Shown here one piece after another: positions 11,316 through 22,746 of a DNA stretch of 64,000 nucleotides. The stretch's first letter is position 1, and the number at the start of each line of letters is the position of its first letter. The notes below the pieces were generated by a model, which worked only from the letters and a program-made list of their open reading frames with translations, was not told where the DNA came from and did no database searches. The position numbers were made by a program, and so were the translations under genes. This stretch comes from Cristatella mucedo (taxonomy: Eukaryota > Bryozoa > Phylactolaemata > Cristatellidae): contig WPIO01000099.1 in assembly GCA_009760855.2 (NCBI GenBank), positions 748,501 to 812,500 of the forward strand, read 5' to 3'.

Positions 11316-11664
11316 TTGTTAATTTTTTCTTCTCGCTTTTTCTTTCTTGCCCTGCTAAGGCCCCAGCAGCGTGTGGCCTCAGCAGCAATGCATGCGAGCA
11401 CGGTCAGTAGAGCACGTTCAGAAACGCCAGGCCACACCGGACGTAGAGTGGAGAGGGAAGGGCCGAGAGAGAGCTCACGGAGCAGCACTCCGCCACCTGC
11501 AGCTCTCCCGGTAGACTTGTTTGGCACGCGATTGGCCGTTCGCCTCGTGCACGGCTGCTCGTGCTGCCACTCTCTTGCTCTCGCACTCACTCGTCTGCCA
11601 CCCGGTTCGCCTGCTGCCGCTCCTCGTCATCGGCACTCCTTTACCTGACTTCGATGCCGTGCAG

Positions 11665-11754
11665 GTTCGAGCGGCGGCCCTGATGCACTGCTCATTCAAG
11701 ACGGCGCTCGCACAGAGCCTCGCCTCTCCGATTCACGTCAAGCAGAGGCACCGG
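11665..11754 (+). CDS. ATP23: ATP23 exon 5
   Basis: Thirty codons, phase 0 to phase 0, between GTGCAG and GTGAGC. The exon encodes VRAAALMHCSFK, then about 18 residues ending VKQRHR. This corresponds to the E-(I/V)RAANLSGDCS...KQHH region that follows the catalytic exon in ATP23. The intron before it is about 4.2 kb and is filled with LINE and SINE copies. Confidence 0.88.
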
Positions 11755-12499
11755 GTGAGCGTACTGTCGCCGTCGAAGCTTTGATCCCTCCACCGCTACC
11801 CCTCCAGCCCCCACCCGGCCGTGCTAGCTTGTCGAAGCCTGCGCTGCTGTGAGGAGGTGGTGGTGGTCTGCTTGCCATCGCCGGTGGCACTGCGCAGTGA
11901 GCTCCACAGAGTTGATTGCTCCGTTTGTTCGTGGGATCCAGCAGTGGCGGCAGCAGCCGTGCAGTGGCCCGGACCACCGACTTGGCTGCAAAAGTGTCAG
12001 CGCTGTGAGCTGCATGGTGAAAAGTTAAAACCAGTTTAGGAGTGTACTCCTCTCTGATTTCACCCGCGCTTTTAGAACCAGCTACCCCGGCGAGTGGTGT
12101 GAGCTAGTGGTTGTGCGTGCTTTGCGGCTGAAGATTTAATGCACGCCTCCTGCTGACCAGGTGTGACATGTGATCAGCTTTTGCTGCATGCCCCTATGGA
12201 CTTCTCTGTTTTGTTTCCGTGTGCCGCTTTTTGTGGACTGACCCGTGCATGCTTCAGTTCATGTTGCCAGGCAGGGGTCCTTCAAACCGGCTAAGGGTGC
12301 TATGCAATCGACTTATTTTTATTACTGTGATAATACCATCTGTAAGTACAGCACATTAAGCACATAAAGGATAACTGACGTGGACGAAGCAAATCTGTAA
12401 GAAGCAGGTGGTTTTCAGATATGCTTTAAATGTAGTCAAATTAGAGGGAATGACATGGCGTTAGTCGGTTAAAAGAGCTCAAGGCTTAAAGGTGCACAG

Positions 12500-14060
12500 G
12501 AATGCAGACTTGGGTAGAGTACCTCTGCTTGCTTTGCTCGATCTCTGCAGCATTCAACACTATCGATCACAAAGTCCTTGAGCGGCTCACATCTTGCCTG
12601 GGCATCACTGGCACTGCATAGCAATGGTTAAGATCCTATCAGTTTCTATTGGTGAGCCGTTATGGCACACTAGATAAGTCGGTTACTTTTTGTGACCTCG
12701 GTCCCGAGGTCGTAGGTTCGAATCCTGCCGTGGGCGATTCTTTATCGTCACTGCAAGCGGTGGTGATAACCGTAAAGGCTCTTCTGTTGCTATACAAAAG
12801 AGGCTGTTAATTCAGCTAGTATTATTTAAATCTCTATGGGAGACCCCAGAGTGTTGATGTGAATGGACAAAGATCAGAGGAACCTCTGAAATATGTGGTA
12901 CCTATTGGCTCTGTGGTTGGTCCCGTTCTTTTTACGGTTTATACTCTCCCTCTTGCCGTTATGATTGCCAAGCACAATCTAGGCTTTCACTTCTATGCAG
13001 ATGACACTCAGTTGTACCTTTGCTTTGATCCTTCCCAGCCCTCGAGCACGTCGAATTCTCTCAGCTCCCTTGCTGCATGTATTGATGACATCCGCACATG
13101 GATGACAGCAAATTTCCTTAAATTGATTGATGATAAAACTAACTTACTAGTTGTGGGCAAACCAAGTGTGATTCAGAAATCGGAAAAGCTAACGCTCAAA
13201 ATTGACTCTGCCAGCATATCTCCTGTTGAATCTGCACGAAATCTTGTTGTCATGTTCCAAAGAGACCTTTCATTAGACGACTATGTCAGCTTCACAGCCA
13301 AGCCTGCCTACATTCAGCTACATGACGTTGCTAAAATTCGGGCTTGTTTAGACATGGGATACCACATCTAAATTGTTCCATGCATTTGGGACATCCCTTC
13401 TCGACTTCAGTAACTCTGTAACTTCTGTAGCTCACTGCTTGCTGGTCTACCGGCCTGTGCAATCAGGCGCTTGCATCTTGCGCAAAACTCTGCAGCTATG
13501 CTTGTTGTCGTTAGCGTCGCAGCTGCCACTTCACACCACTTCTCGACCTGCAGTGGCTCCCAATCAAGCAACGCATCGACTTCAAGGTTTTGTTACTTAC
13601 GTTTAGGTTCCTTCCTTTTAGGTTCTTTGGCTCCGGCCTACCTGTCAGAACTACTCCCCACCAGGTGAAGAATCGTGCAGCCCGCTGTTCTGACTTGAAT
13701 CGTTCCGCCTACACCTCGTGCGAACGTCAAAACCGTTGGAGACATTGCTGCCGTCTTGTTCCCATTCTCCCAAAGCCTTGAACTCACTACTAACGCACGT
13801 TAGAACTATCCTAACATGACAAAATTTTAAAAGAAGCTTAGAACACACCTGTTTATTACAGCATTCGGTGGGTCTTTGGGGTTCGTCTTTCGTGTGCATG
13901 TACCTGCTTACACTGTGCCTGCTGCTTGCAGACGTTACCACCAATCATTTGGTAATGCTTTCTATGCAGCATCTGTAAAGTGCCTAGAAAGAGATTCAGT
14001 TCACCACCGAGGGTGCTATACAAATATGTTATTACTATTATTATTATTATTATAGGTAGT
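12500..14060 (+). mobile_element. LINE-A, truncated copy split by a SINE
   Basis: Contains RT from the DLCSIQHYRSQ-like segment near 12540, then [15 protein letters not shown] and [14 protein letters not shown] (ORF 12859-13371), and degenerate C-terminal sequence to a hairpin and ATT tail at about 13975-14055. A SINE-1 copy sits at about 12655-12832 inside the RT region. Several frameshifts and stops are present. Confidence 0.88.
12655..12832 (+). mobile_element. SINE-1 inserted in LINE-A
   Basis: Complete copy (GAGCCGTTATGGCACACTAG head, B box GGTTCGAATCC at about 12715, tail CAGCTAGTATTATTTAAAT) splitting LINE-A RT between CCTATC and GGGAGACC. The flanks TCTATTG and TCTATGG look like a 7-bp target duplication. 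Confidence 0.87.
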
Positions 14061-14089
14061 AGAAGAATTGCACAAGCAAAATTCTTACT

Positions 14090-14800
14090 TTGTCTCGCAA
14101 GGACCACCACGGCTCGGCTTCTTCATATCTAGCTGAATTGGCTGCACCAGTTTTAACCTTCTCGTACCTCCAGTTTCTTTCTGGACCATACAGTAGCTGT
14201 TTCACTCCTATGCTTAAAGACCACTGGCCACAGAAGTTTTTTCTTGGCACGTCTTAGACTGGGGGAGAAATATTGGCTGATTTATCAGCTTCATTTGTGT
14301 AGCAGCTGGAGACCCTTAACGGCTATCACCACCGCTTGCAGTTGGCAATAAATGATCGCCCAATTGCAGGATTTGAACCCATGACCTCGGTTGTGAAGAG
14401 CGAGCACCTTACTTTCTGGTTATCACGGCCCAGAAACTCACGCCCGTAATTCTTACCCAACGACATATACTCTCCTGCTGCTGTCTGTGGCACATCCTCA
14501 CCAGCCATCCTGAGCTGCTACTCTCTCGTATGCTAATCTCTTCCTGGACTGCCCTGCTAGCTGCAGCTATGCATTTCACTTTCTCCTTGCTCTGTGAGAC
14601 GGGAGTATGTTGGCTACCGTCTGTTAGCTACCGTATGCTTGTACCGAAAGCCTCTATCTAATGCTTTGAGTGTGATACAGAAAACTCGCCTTTGCTGTAG
14701 CAAGCTCTCACACGTTGCACTCACGTAGTCCTTGTGGCTATGTTAAGTTACAGCCGGAGATGCATTTAAGGGTGGCCAGAGGCATCGGCAAACGAGCTGA
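14090..14800 (+). mobile_element. LINE-B 3' fragment interrupted by SINE-1
   Basis: 14095-14235 and 14430-14775 are C-terminal and 3' LINE-B sequence; a minus-strand SINE-1 sits between them (14275-14430). The flanking sequences ACTGG and CAGAAACTCACGCC match consecutive positions of other LINE-B copies. Confidence 0.75.
14275..14432 (-). mobile_element. SINE-1
   Basis: Antisense copy inside LINE-B; contains the reverse B box GGATTTGAACCC. Confidence 0.82.
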
Positions 14801-15179
14801 GTCAGAGAAGTGGAACATACACGAGGCAGCCTGAGAGTCAGGTCATATTTCAGATAGGCAATATAGACCAAGAGAATGAGGGGAACCTAAAAGTGAGCGA
14901 CATCACCTGCAAACTGGTGTGCTTCTTGATTGAGAGAGAGCCCATGCAAACAGGGAGAAGTAATGTAATAAAGCAGGCGGCTCTGTGGGCTCACAGTGCT
15001 CGGTATAACAATAAGGGGTGCCGTTTTCAACCCTGGATCTGGGTCGTGAATTGTGAATGGAATATCTCTGATTCAGGACTAAAATCTGGCAATCATTAAT
15101 CCAGAATATCCCTTGCTCATTCTATGGTGTCTGACGCCTGTCTTTACGTTGTGTTTAAGGTAAACTGCATTCTGTATGA

Positions 15180-16130
15180 CTTGTTTTCCGTTGGCATCAA
15201 TGCTCTGGGGTCTCCAGCATAGGACCTAAACTATTGAAGAGAGTGTTAGTAATGCCCGGCCGAAATTAGATGCACCCGAGGTGGAAATAATAGATTGCTG
15301 GCTCGTAGTTTCATAAGTACATATATAGCTATTTTTTGGTTGGATGGGCAATCAACAAATTAACGAAAATCGGCTCGAAATTGACAAAATCTGGGTTGAA
15401 CCATTGACACATGTGTTTATACTCGCTCAAGCACAAACACACATACATGCACACACATATACACTGGAGGTTCTAAGTTAGGACCAACAATCGGATTGAT
15501 GATTTTCTGCAGATCTTTTCAAACTGTAGCTGTTAAGGCTCTTTACTCGTGAAAATAACAAAGCAGGATACTGCTTAAACAAAAACTCGGAATCTAGTTT
15601 TTATTAGTTGAAAATTTTTATTGTCGGATGTAGACGTCTAACTTTCTTCTTGCATTCTGTGAATGTAGCAACTACCATTGCACTGGTTCTCTCCGACCTT
15701 TCTGGCAACCCATCAAGTAACATATCGACTTGAAAGTGCTGTCATTCACTTCTAAACTTTCTTGCCCTGCTTCCTTATCTGAAATACTCAATGTCCTTCT
15801 GTCGCACCACTCTCCTGACATAGATTGGTTAGCTGTCCTCAAAGCCCCTCAAATCCTCTAGAGGCCATTCGTTCACTTCTTATACACCCAAGGTTAGGAA
15901 CTCACTGTCGAGTGATCATGACATTTCTTGACTTTACATTAAGAGAAAAGCTAAAGACAGACCTGTTCCTTACGCCATTTGCTTTGTCCATTTGAATCGC
16001 CTTCGCGTGTGTATACCTGCTGCTGCGACAGGGTTTATTAGTATCTCAGATCGGTTGACTTGATTCTTTCCCAACATGCATGATATTCATCGAGCATGAT
16101 GTGTATCGCATTGGATGCTAAATAACTTAG
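15180..16130. mobile_element. Highly decayed LINE-A remnants
   Basis: 15180-15300 resembles minus-strand RT (AGGACCTAAAC.. GATGCCC region). 15640-16130 resembles a + strand C-terminal region and 3'UTR (AACATATCGACTTGAAAGTG, CTTCCTTATCTGAAATACTC). No frame survives. 15300-15640 holds nothing I recognise. Confidence 0.5.
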
Positions 16131-16365
16131 TGGTTATTAATATTAAACGTGATGTCGTCGATGCTGGCCGTAATTTGAGACTTGTGCCGATTCTTTTGTT
16201 TCAGGAAAAAGTTCCTAGTTTGCAGAAATCAATGTTACTGTTTTCAAAATTCTTGACTAAATAGAACGAGCAGCAGTGTCGTTTTTTGTTCTTATTTTTT
16301 GTTTTCTTTCAGTGTCCATGGTACGGCAAACTTGAAAAATTTAATGTCCCCACAATCGTTTGCAG

Positions 16366-16563
16366 GACTGTGTCAAGGTCAAGGCGCTGAGCTCGGTGGT
16401 TGCAGTGCGCAACGTCACAGTCGAGGAAGCCACGGCCGTGGTGGAGAAGGTGTTCGACAAGTGCTACGCAGACTTGGAGCCATTCGGACGCATTTCGAGA
16501 CAGTACTCTACCGAGCCATGGCGTGCCTACTTCGAAGCCTCGCTGTACGGCTACGTGGACTGA
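16366..16563 (+). CDS. ATP23: ATP23 exon 6 (C-terminus and stop)
   Basis: The terminal exon follows TTTGCAG and ends with TGA at 16561-16563. It encodes DCVKVKALSSVVAVRN, then VTVEEATAVVEKVFDKCYADLEPFGRI and a short tail ending YGYVD. C-V-x-x-A-x-x-S-x-x-A-V-R-N and F-x-x-C-x-x-D-x-x-P-F-G-R-I are conserved C-terminal features of the family. No clear AATAAA was seen directly downstream. The preceding intron (about 4.6 kb) carries LINE remnants. Confidence 0.92.
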   Translation, partial: DCVKVKALSSVVAVRNVTVEEATAVVEKVFDKCYADLEPFGRISRQYSTEPWRAYFEASLYGYVD

Positions 16564-17484
16564 TCTCACTGCCTCGACCATCAGCGGGCCAAGCGTCGCT
16601 ATGTGCTTAACTTGTTGCATCGCCAGCGCTGAGCCGCCTGCAGCGTGGCTGCCTTAGTCCCTGGGCCTCAGGCCTGGCCAACATCAGTGCTGGGTAGCTG
16701 GCAGCACCCCTATTAGCACCAATGCCATCTTGCATTTTTGGCTTGATTGAATTTGCCTGCAAGAAGGCTGGTCGCCGTGACTTCCTGCGGGGGGGGGGGG
16801 GGGGGCGTGACTGATCTGCACTGTGGTTGCTCGGTTTCATCGGTCGTGCGTGCATTGCTGCTATGGGTGCAACTGTGCTGATGCATGCATGCATCTCGTT
16901 GTTTGATAGTCGTGTGCAAGTGTAAATCTCGCACAAACTTGGGCTGCAAAAAGTTGCAAGCGCTTGGCAGATGACAGTGTGTTATTTTCGGCGAGTAAAT
17001 TAACTGCACGGATGCCGTCGTTCCGCCTGTGCCTTAAGAAGTGTGCTCTGAGCCGACGCATCATAGCGGATCATCCTACGGCTTATCTTTTCGAGACGTC
17101 ACAGCTAGTGAGAGTCGTTATGTTGACTAGGAACACTTCGTATCGCCTCGCTTAAGTCGGTGTGCTGCTTTTCGAGTCGCATGAGAAAACAAGTACTCGG
17201 ATCGAGATTTGGTCTTAGGGGCTATTTGAAAGGCATTATTAGTATGTTATTATCGCGATTAAATTCATCTTGTTTAATTTGCAGCCAGGATTCTGTAATA
17301 TTACTCGACCTATCCAGCTGTTGTCAAACCGAAACGGTTTTAGCATAGAGCTACATCGAAGCTTGTGCATTCAAACCTCTTGGCTCTATCGCTCAGTTGA
17401 AGTAGAGGTGTGTTTAATGCTTGCTAAGATCTACCGTTACTTCTTAGCGTGAACTGGTTCTTCGCTACTCCCAGCTACTTCGCC

Positions 17485-17628
17485 GAGCTGGTTTGGTCCA
17501 GCGGTTAAGGTGCTCGCCCGGATCAAAGTATTGCTCAGGTCTTGGGCTCGAGCCCCGAGGCATATTTGTGGGCGCCCCAATGGAGATTGAGTTCTCTTGG
17601 GGCGCTATACAAATGAATTATTTTTTTA
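17485..17628 (+). mobile_element. SINE-2 (tRNA-derived; LINE-A-like 3' hairpin)
   Basis: Type member of the second SINE family: head GGTTTGGTCCAGCGGTTAAGG, B-box-like GGGCTCGAGCCCC, then a 3' hairpin whose arms GCGCCCCAA and TTGGGGCGC pair perfectly around GGAGATTGAGTTCTC. It ends GCTATACAAATGAATTATT. The loop AGATTGAGTTCTC and the GCGC arms match the LINE-A 3' end. Confidence 0.85.
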
Positions 17629-17784
17629 ACTCGCCGGTGACATCGATACCAACCGGTGTTCTTTAATTTACTGATTTGACATAATAATAATAATACATTT
17701 GTTTTAGTACCCACAGAGCACTCTATCTCTTTCCAGGCACTTACATTTGTTGCAAAGTTAGCAGCCTAATTTTTTTAGCGGCAG

Positions 17785-17882
17785 AAGGGACTTGAGGCGA
17801 TCACTACCACTTGCAGTTGGCAATAAAGGATCTGCCGTGAAGAGCTAGCACCTTACCTCCTGGGCTATCATGGCCCTTACAG
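17785..17882 (-). mobile_element. SINE-1 fragment
   Basis: Antisense partial copy: CACTACCACTTGCAGTTGGC to GGGCTATCATGGCCC; part of the B box region is deleted. Confidence 0.72.
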
Positions 17883-17899
17883 CTATGTATTGCATCTCA

Positions 17900-18372
17900 G
17901 TCTGCAACTTCACAGAGGCTAAGTAGGTGTTATACTAGAGAGCTTTCTATAGCATACGTACACCCTAAGTGACTTTCGGTGCGAACACAGTCTTCTCTCA
18001 TGAAACAAAGGGAAAGTGAGAACTCGAGCTGACTCAGGAGGGCAGTCGATGAAGCTAGACACAGAGGTCTCATCTCAGGACGGCTAGGAAGAATTGATGC
18101 CACGGGCCTCAGCAGGAGAGTAGATTTCGTTGCCTACAAATCGTGGAAGTGAGGTGTATTTCACATTAAGTACGATTTGCGTAAGCGAGTTCCACAATCT
18201 AGGACCTGCAGAGCAGATATTTTGGTGGCCACTGGTCTTCAAGGTTAGGAATGGAACAGCTAATTTATTGTCCTTGGAGGACCTGAGGGTGCGAAGAGGC
18301 TGAAACTGGTGCAGCAGAAGAGCAGTCTCCTAGTCCAACCGCACGCTTGGGGTGTCCTGTGAGAATTAGTTC
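17900..18372 (-). mobile_element. LINE-B 3' fragment
   Basis: Minus-strand C-terminal part and 3' block (CACCCTAAGTGACTTTCGG...), followed by an RT scrap near 18320-18370. A related RT scrap in the same orientation continues at 18835-19020, past an intervening LINE-A, suggesting LINE-A inserted into LINE-B. Confidence 0.72.
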
Positions 18373-18374
18373 GG

Positions 18375-18830
18375 CTGTATCATAATAACAATACATTTGT
18401 TATACCGCCCCCAGAGAATCCAATCTCTTTCTAGGCACTACATTTGCTGCAAAGAAAGCATGATCGAATGATTATCGGTAGCATGCTCAATGACAACAAC
18501 CGTAACATGGTTAGAGGTGACATGCTCAGGGTCAGCTTGCAAATACGGTTAGTGGCAGCATGCATGAGCTCACAAAGGACGAATCACAGGGACCCACTAA
18601 ATGCTGTGATAAATAGATGCAATTTAGCTTTTTTTTAAATGTGGTCAAGTCAGGGGATGTGACACCAGTCGGAAGTGAGTTCCAGGCTTTGGGAGTATTC
18701 GAACTCAAGTCAAAGTATTTGAGGTTCGTACGAGGTTTAGGCAAACGATATGATTCCGAAAAGCAAGTGGTACGATGCTTAGCCTGTTGGGGGATTCGAT
18801 TTGATCATTTGATCAAAAGAAATTGGCCGA
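18375..18830 (-). mobile_element. LINE-A 3' fragment
   Basis: AATAATAAC-type tail and hairpin at 18380-18445, then 3'UTR and C-terminal codons (18532-18744: PRTNLKYFDLSSN, AWNSLPTGVTSPDLTTFKKK). It ends at about 18830, where LINE-B sequence begins. Confidence 0.8.
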
Positions 18831-18834
18831 TATT

Positions 18835-19020
18835 CCAGGCTTGCATGTCTGCAAGGCAAGCATTCTGTTTATCAAGAGCTGCAGCAGATTTCGCTTGTCA
18901 TGTAAAATACGGGTGGGCATCGTTGGAATAGAAGTGATAACCGATCTCACGTTCCCGATTCACTTTTTCTAGAGGCTCTGTGTAAATGTAGAACTGCAAA
19001 TAGCCAACCGCGGACCCGGG
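18835..19020 (-). mobile_element. LINE-B RT fragment
   Basis: Matches 59385-59555 (GCAAGGCAAGCATTC, AGAAGTGATA, GGCTCTGTGTAAATG). It is separated from 17900-18372 by a LINE-A copy. Confidence 0.72.
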
Positions 19021-20039
19021 TGAACTCCCTCAAGTTACTGGCCTGGTGTCTGAGATGTTTCCACCTTACGATTCAGTCTGAAAATGACTAGGCAGCTGCA
19101 ATTTGAACCTACAGACTACTCGGCCTGTACGATCTTTGTCCTCGGTCGTTCAAGTAGGTTATCGTGATTAATAGTGACAAACACAGCTGAAAGAGAAGTG
19201 CCTGGGCAGGGATGCCATTCTGATCGTTGCAGGCCTGAATGCTATGTGTCGCACGGAGGTGTGCAGTTTCAGTGAAGTGGTGTCGTTTAAATCTTGACTG
19301 GTGTATTTTGTAATTATTTTGTGTGTGGCTAAATCGATCAACAAGCCAAGAGCACAGAAGTGCATCGTAAAAGCGTTTGCTAAGAGTGCCTGGCCTGCAA
19401 GCATACTTTGGAATGGCTGTCAGTAATCAACACGTTCGCTGATCGCGTCATTTCACTGATGTTCACTACGAGAGAACTCATGAAGGTATGGTAAAATATT
19501 GCTGCAAGCTAGATGGAATTTCTTTCATAACATTAGGTAATATGTGAAATACTTTTCTTATTAATATAATTCTGGCATGCTACAGTACAGGGAAGAAAAG
19601 AGAGCCATGATGAAGTTGGCTCACTCAAGAATTTGGCAGGAGCCAACTTATCACTTAAGAAAATGCTACTTCTGTACGGTGGACCATTCCAAGCGTAGAG
19701 CTACCAAGAGCGAGCCATCCATCATGTATCCACACATTCCTTCATAGATCGCTGCAGTGTTCCGAAGTCATTGCACTGAGCTGCCCTCCGAACCCACCCA
19801 TCTGGAGGGATTAGCCATCTTCAGGAGTGGGTAGCAAGTCGGAATAAAGGAAGATATTGCAGATCCGGACTCCAATTTCACAGATTCGGTTGAGTAGAGA
19901 AGCCATACCCCCAGACGGAAATACCTCTATGATCGGTTCAATGCGCTAGGTCTCATAATGTCTAGTGCTGAGCTCCTGACATCTGTAAAGTGTGCAGGGA
20001 GGGAGGGAGAGACATTTAGTTCACTTAGGGCGATATTAA

Positions 20040-20195
20040 CAGCCGTGATGGCCAGGCTGTTGCTCTTCACCGACCTCGGCCCGTTCGAATCCTGCGGTGG
20101 ACGATCCTTGAATTGCAGCTGCAAGTGGTGGTGATAGCGTTCAAGGTTCTTCTGTAGCTATATAAAAAGATGCTGTGAAACCAGCTAGTGTTACC
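20040..20195 (+). mobile_element. SINE-1
   Basis: GCCGTGATGGCCAGGCTGTT head, CGTTCGAATCC B box, standard body and CAGCTAGTG tail. Confidence 0.82.
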
Positions 20196-21418
20196 ATTCT
20201 TATTATATTATAAGAGGCTGCAGAATTGGCAGCTCTTTTAACTTCCACCTCTGTTCCCTCTTGTCCTCACACCAATTAGCGATAGGCTGCTAAGCACTTG
20301 GGTCGTACACCAATGTACATAAAAACTAATCACATCGCGTAGCCATGGTAACATTATAAATTACACACCGTTTAAGCTCACTGGCAGACCATTAATGATA
20401 GAAATAGCCTACCGAACTCGATGGTCCTGTCAATGAAGTAGTCAACTCACTGCTGTGACTAACAGCAAGTCGTTTAAATTTTTTTTTTGGTTCTCTACTT
20501 AATTTCACACCATTGAAATGGGCTGGGCAGTAACATTTCATTTAATTTAAATAAGATTTCGCCCGAAACGCCGTGTCTGGCAAGCAATGCTTGAGTCCAT
20601 AAAAAAACGATGTCAGATCTTTATTATGATAGTGCTCATAGCAATATTAAATGGCACCGTTTGAAAGTCAAAATAAGCATTTGGAAATAAAAACTTGAAA
20701 GGCCCAAGGTCACCGACTGGTGCGTCTTTGCAGGGGAGTCCTAATCTCTTAGCAGCTGCACAGGAATTGGGACCGGGATGAGACAGACTATAACACAGAA
20801 CCTACCCAATAGCCAGTGTCAAAGCTGCTGCTTCGACTTGTAGACATTTGCAAACCCAGGGCAAAGGGCAAGGGTCGTCTCCTGACTGAGCGAACGGCAA
20901 GCAACTGTCCGACCATGGCGCACTGTGGCCATGGCACAGTGCGGCCACGTGGCGCATTGTGGCCACAGATTCGAGCCCGTGCAGCCACAATGGCGCATCC
21001 TGCTGAGCCTATCATTGACAAGTATCCCTCGGACAGTGCCATGCCTGGCCACAGCAGCAGCAGTGACGGGAAATTTCAGCTGCCGGAGCATGCTCAGCAT
21101 GCCTTACGCGCACATTCGCTGTCCACATAAAGGAAGAAAGTGAGCCTGAGGTAAAATCAAAGGCAGTGATTGCCTAAAATCAATGGCAGTGCAAGGGTGA
21201 CGAGTTGCAGCTGCTATCAGATCATGCCTTGCAAACGCTCAAAAATTACGGCGATTCTGAGGTATTCCAGGTAGACAATGGCTGGTGTGTCTTCTCGTAC
21301 AAATCTGTAGCTTTTTGCTTCAGCAAAGTTATCTACTCCCAGTCGGTGTGCATGTAGCAAAAAGTGACCGACTCGGCCAACGATTTGCCAGAATTGGCAT
21401 ATCGAGAAAAAGCAGTGC

Positions 21419-21421
<3 letters not shown>

Positions 21422-21512
<91 letters not shown>

Positions 21513-21520
21513 ACACACTC
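21422..21520 (+). repeat. (CA)n microsatellite at the TIR gene 3'UTR
   Basis: Near-perfect (CA)n, i.e. (GT)n in the mRNA sense of the minus-strand gene, beginning a few bases after the stop codon at 21524. Another (CA)n lies at 36775-36845. Confidence 0.95.
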
Positions 21521-21523
21521 GGC

Positions 21524-21789
21524 TCAGTGTGGTGGATGCATGGTAAGTGGCTGCATTTTAATAAAGCTTGCATCCTCCCCTCCGTCGATGTGATAATGGC
21601 CGGGAGATGTGCTTCTGCACTGGCTGCTGCTGTCGATCGATGTGCTTGAGCTAGACCCTTGACCCGGCCTCGACGACTGCCGCATTGCTAAGCTGTCTCG
21701 CAGCTGCAATACTGTTGCTGGTATGCCCGAGTTGCTGCTGGCTCCGGCGGCTTGGTCAGCATATGGCAGTTCGTGGAAGTTTGCCCCAT
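21524..21789 (-). CDS. TIR gene: last exon and stop
   Basis: Follows TTTTTTCCGCAG; its first two bases join the G left by the previous exon to give Asp. It reads DGANFHELPYADQAAGASSN..., then a Ser-rich tail (SSSSTSIDSSSQCRSTSPGH, YHIDGGEDASFIKMQPLTM) and stops with TGA at 21524-21526. Two plus 264 nt is exactly 88 codons including the stop. A (GT)n array (about 90 bp on the mRNA strand) starts just after the stop, so it falls at the head of the 3'UTR. Confidence 0.68.
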
Positions 21790-22059
21790 CTGCGGAAAAA
21801 ACAGGGACAGGAAAAATAATAGTAGTAGGTGTTGTGGCACACAGTCATTGGTTTCGGATCAGGCAGTAGCACTAGAGCCAACTCGATCTACTGTGATCCC
21901 GAGTTCTCGAGATCTAGGGCTACGATGCACTAAGGGGCGACACACAGAGGCAGCAGCAGCCCCAATCTTAAGATACCTAAAAGAACTAAATTTTTATCTA
22001 AAGCAGCACCGGGACAGTAACTGCAGGAGTCACGACGATCAAAAGCAAGACCGTGCTTT

Positions 22060-22205
22060 GCTAATCCGGACCAGTGGTTAAAATACTTGTCTTTAAAGAC
22101 TGAAGTCAAGTTATTTAATGACCAAGATTTCGGGCTCGAGGCCCAGGTATATGTGAAGCGCCTGAATACTGGTTCTCTTAGGGCTCTATGCAAAACAATC
22201 ATATT
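22060..22205 (+). mobile_element. SINE-2
   Basis: Head CCGGACCAGTGGTTAAAATAC, box GGGCTCGAGGCCC and tail AGGGCTCTATGCAAAACAATC; a LINE-A 3' end follows directly (22210-22280). Confidence 0.72.
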
Positions 22206-22589
22206 ATTTTCAGTAAATGTAAAGTGCCTAGGAAGAGATTGAGTTTTCTGAGGTCACTATATACAAATGTATTATTAATGAGCTACAAGGAACACCTTGT
22301 CAGTGTACAGCCGTCCTTCGTCCGACTTCGTCCGCCGGCTTCTAATTCAACAAATGCGCGCAGAGCATAGCATTTATGAATAACTATACTAAAGGGTCAC
22401 ACCATTAGGAAGGTTGAGAACCACTGATCCAGGAGGTCTTGGGTTGTGAAACCCTCCTCTAGTTTTGAAACAACATTGCTGACACTGATTTTGCTTTCGG
22501 GTAAGGATTTCGTGTCCTGCAGAACCGTAAGGGTAAGCTCGTGCTGCTAATTGTGTTGCCTCACTCTTCCCGCTTTAATCCTAGCTGAT

Positions 22590-22746
22590 TAAACAGCCTC
22601 TTTTGTATAGCGACAGAATAGCCTTAATGGCTATCACCACCGCTTGCAGTGGTGATAAAGAATCGCCCACTGCAGGAATCGAACCCACGACCTCGGGACC
22701 TCGGTCGTGAAAGCAACCACCTTACCTAGTGTGCCATCACGGCTCA
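22590..22746 (-). mobile_element. SINE-1
   Basis: Antisense copy with reverse B box GAATCGAACCC; it directly abuts the hAT fragment at 22747. Confidence 0.82.

Larger units (their letters stand above)
16564..21523. other. Intergenic region between ATP23 and the TIR gene
   Basis: Convergent 3' ends of the two genes. It holds a poly-G run (16791-16806), SINE-2, LINE-A and LINE-B pieces listed separately, SINE-1 at 20040, and unassigned AT-rich stretches (19020-19900, 20200-20780). The GC-rich stretch 20780-21130 carries repeated GGCCAC/GGCGCA motifs. An ORF there (20816-21130) ends ...KYPSDSAMPGHSSSSDG and could be coding, but it has no support from splice sites. Confidence 0.6.

Noticed and set aside
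12700-12730. tRNA gene suggested by B-box GGTTCGAATCC (also 8170, 20095, 43858, 56650)
   Set aside because: These belong to SINE-1 copies with a common body and tail; no cloverleaf with a paired acceptor stem is formed.
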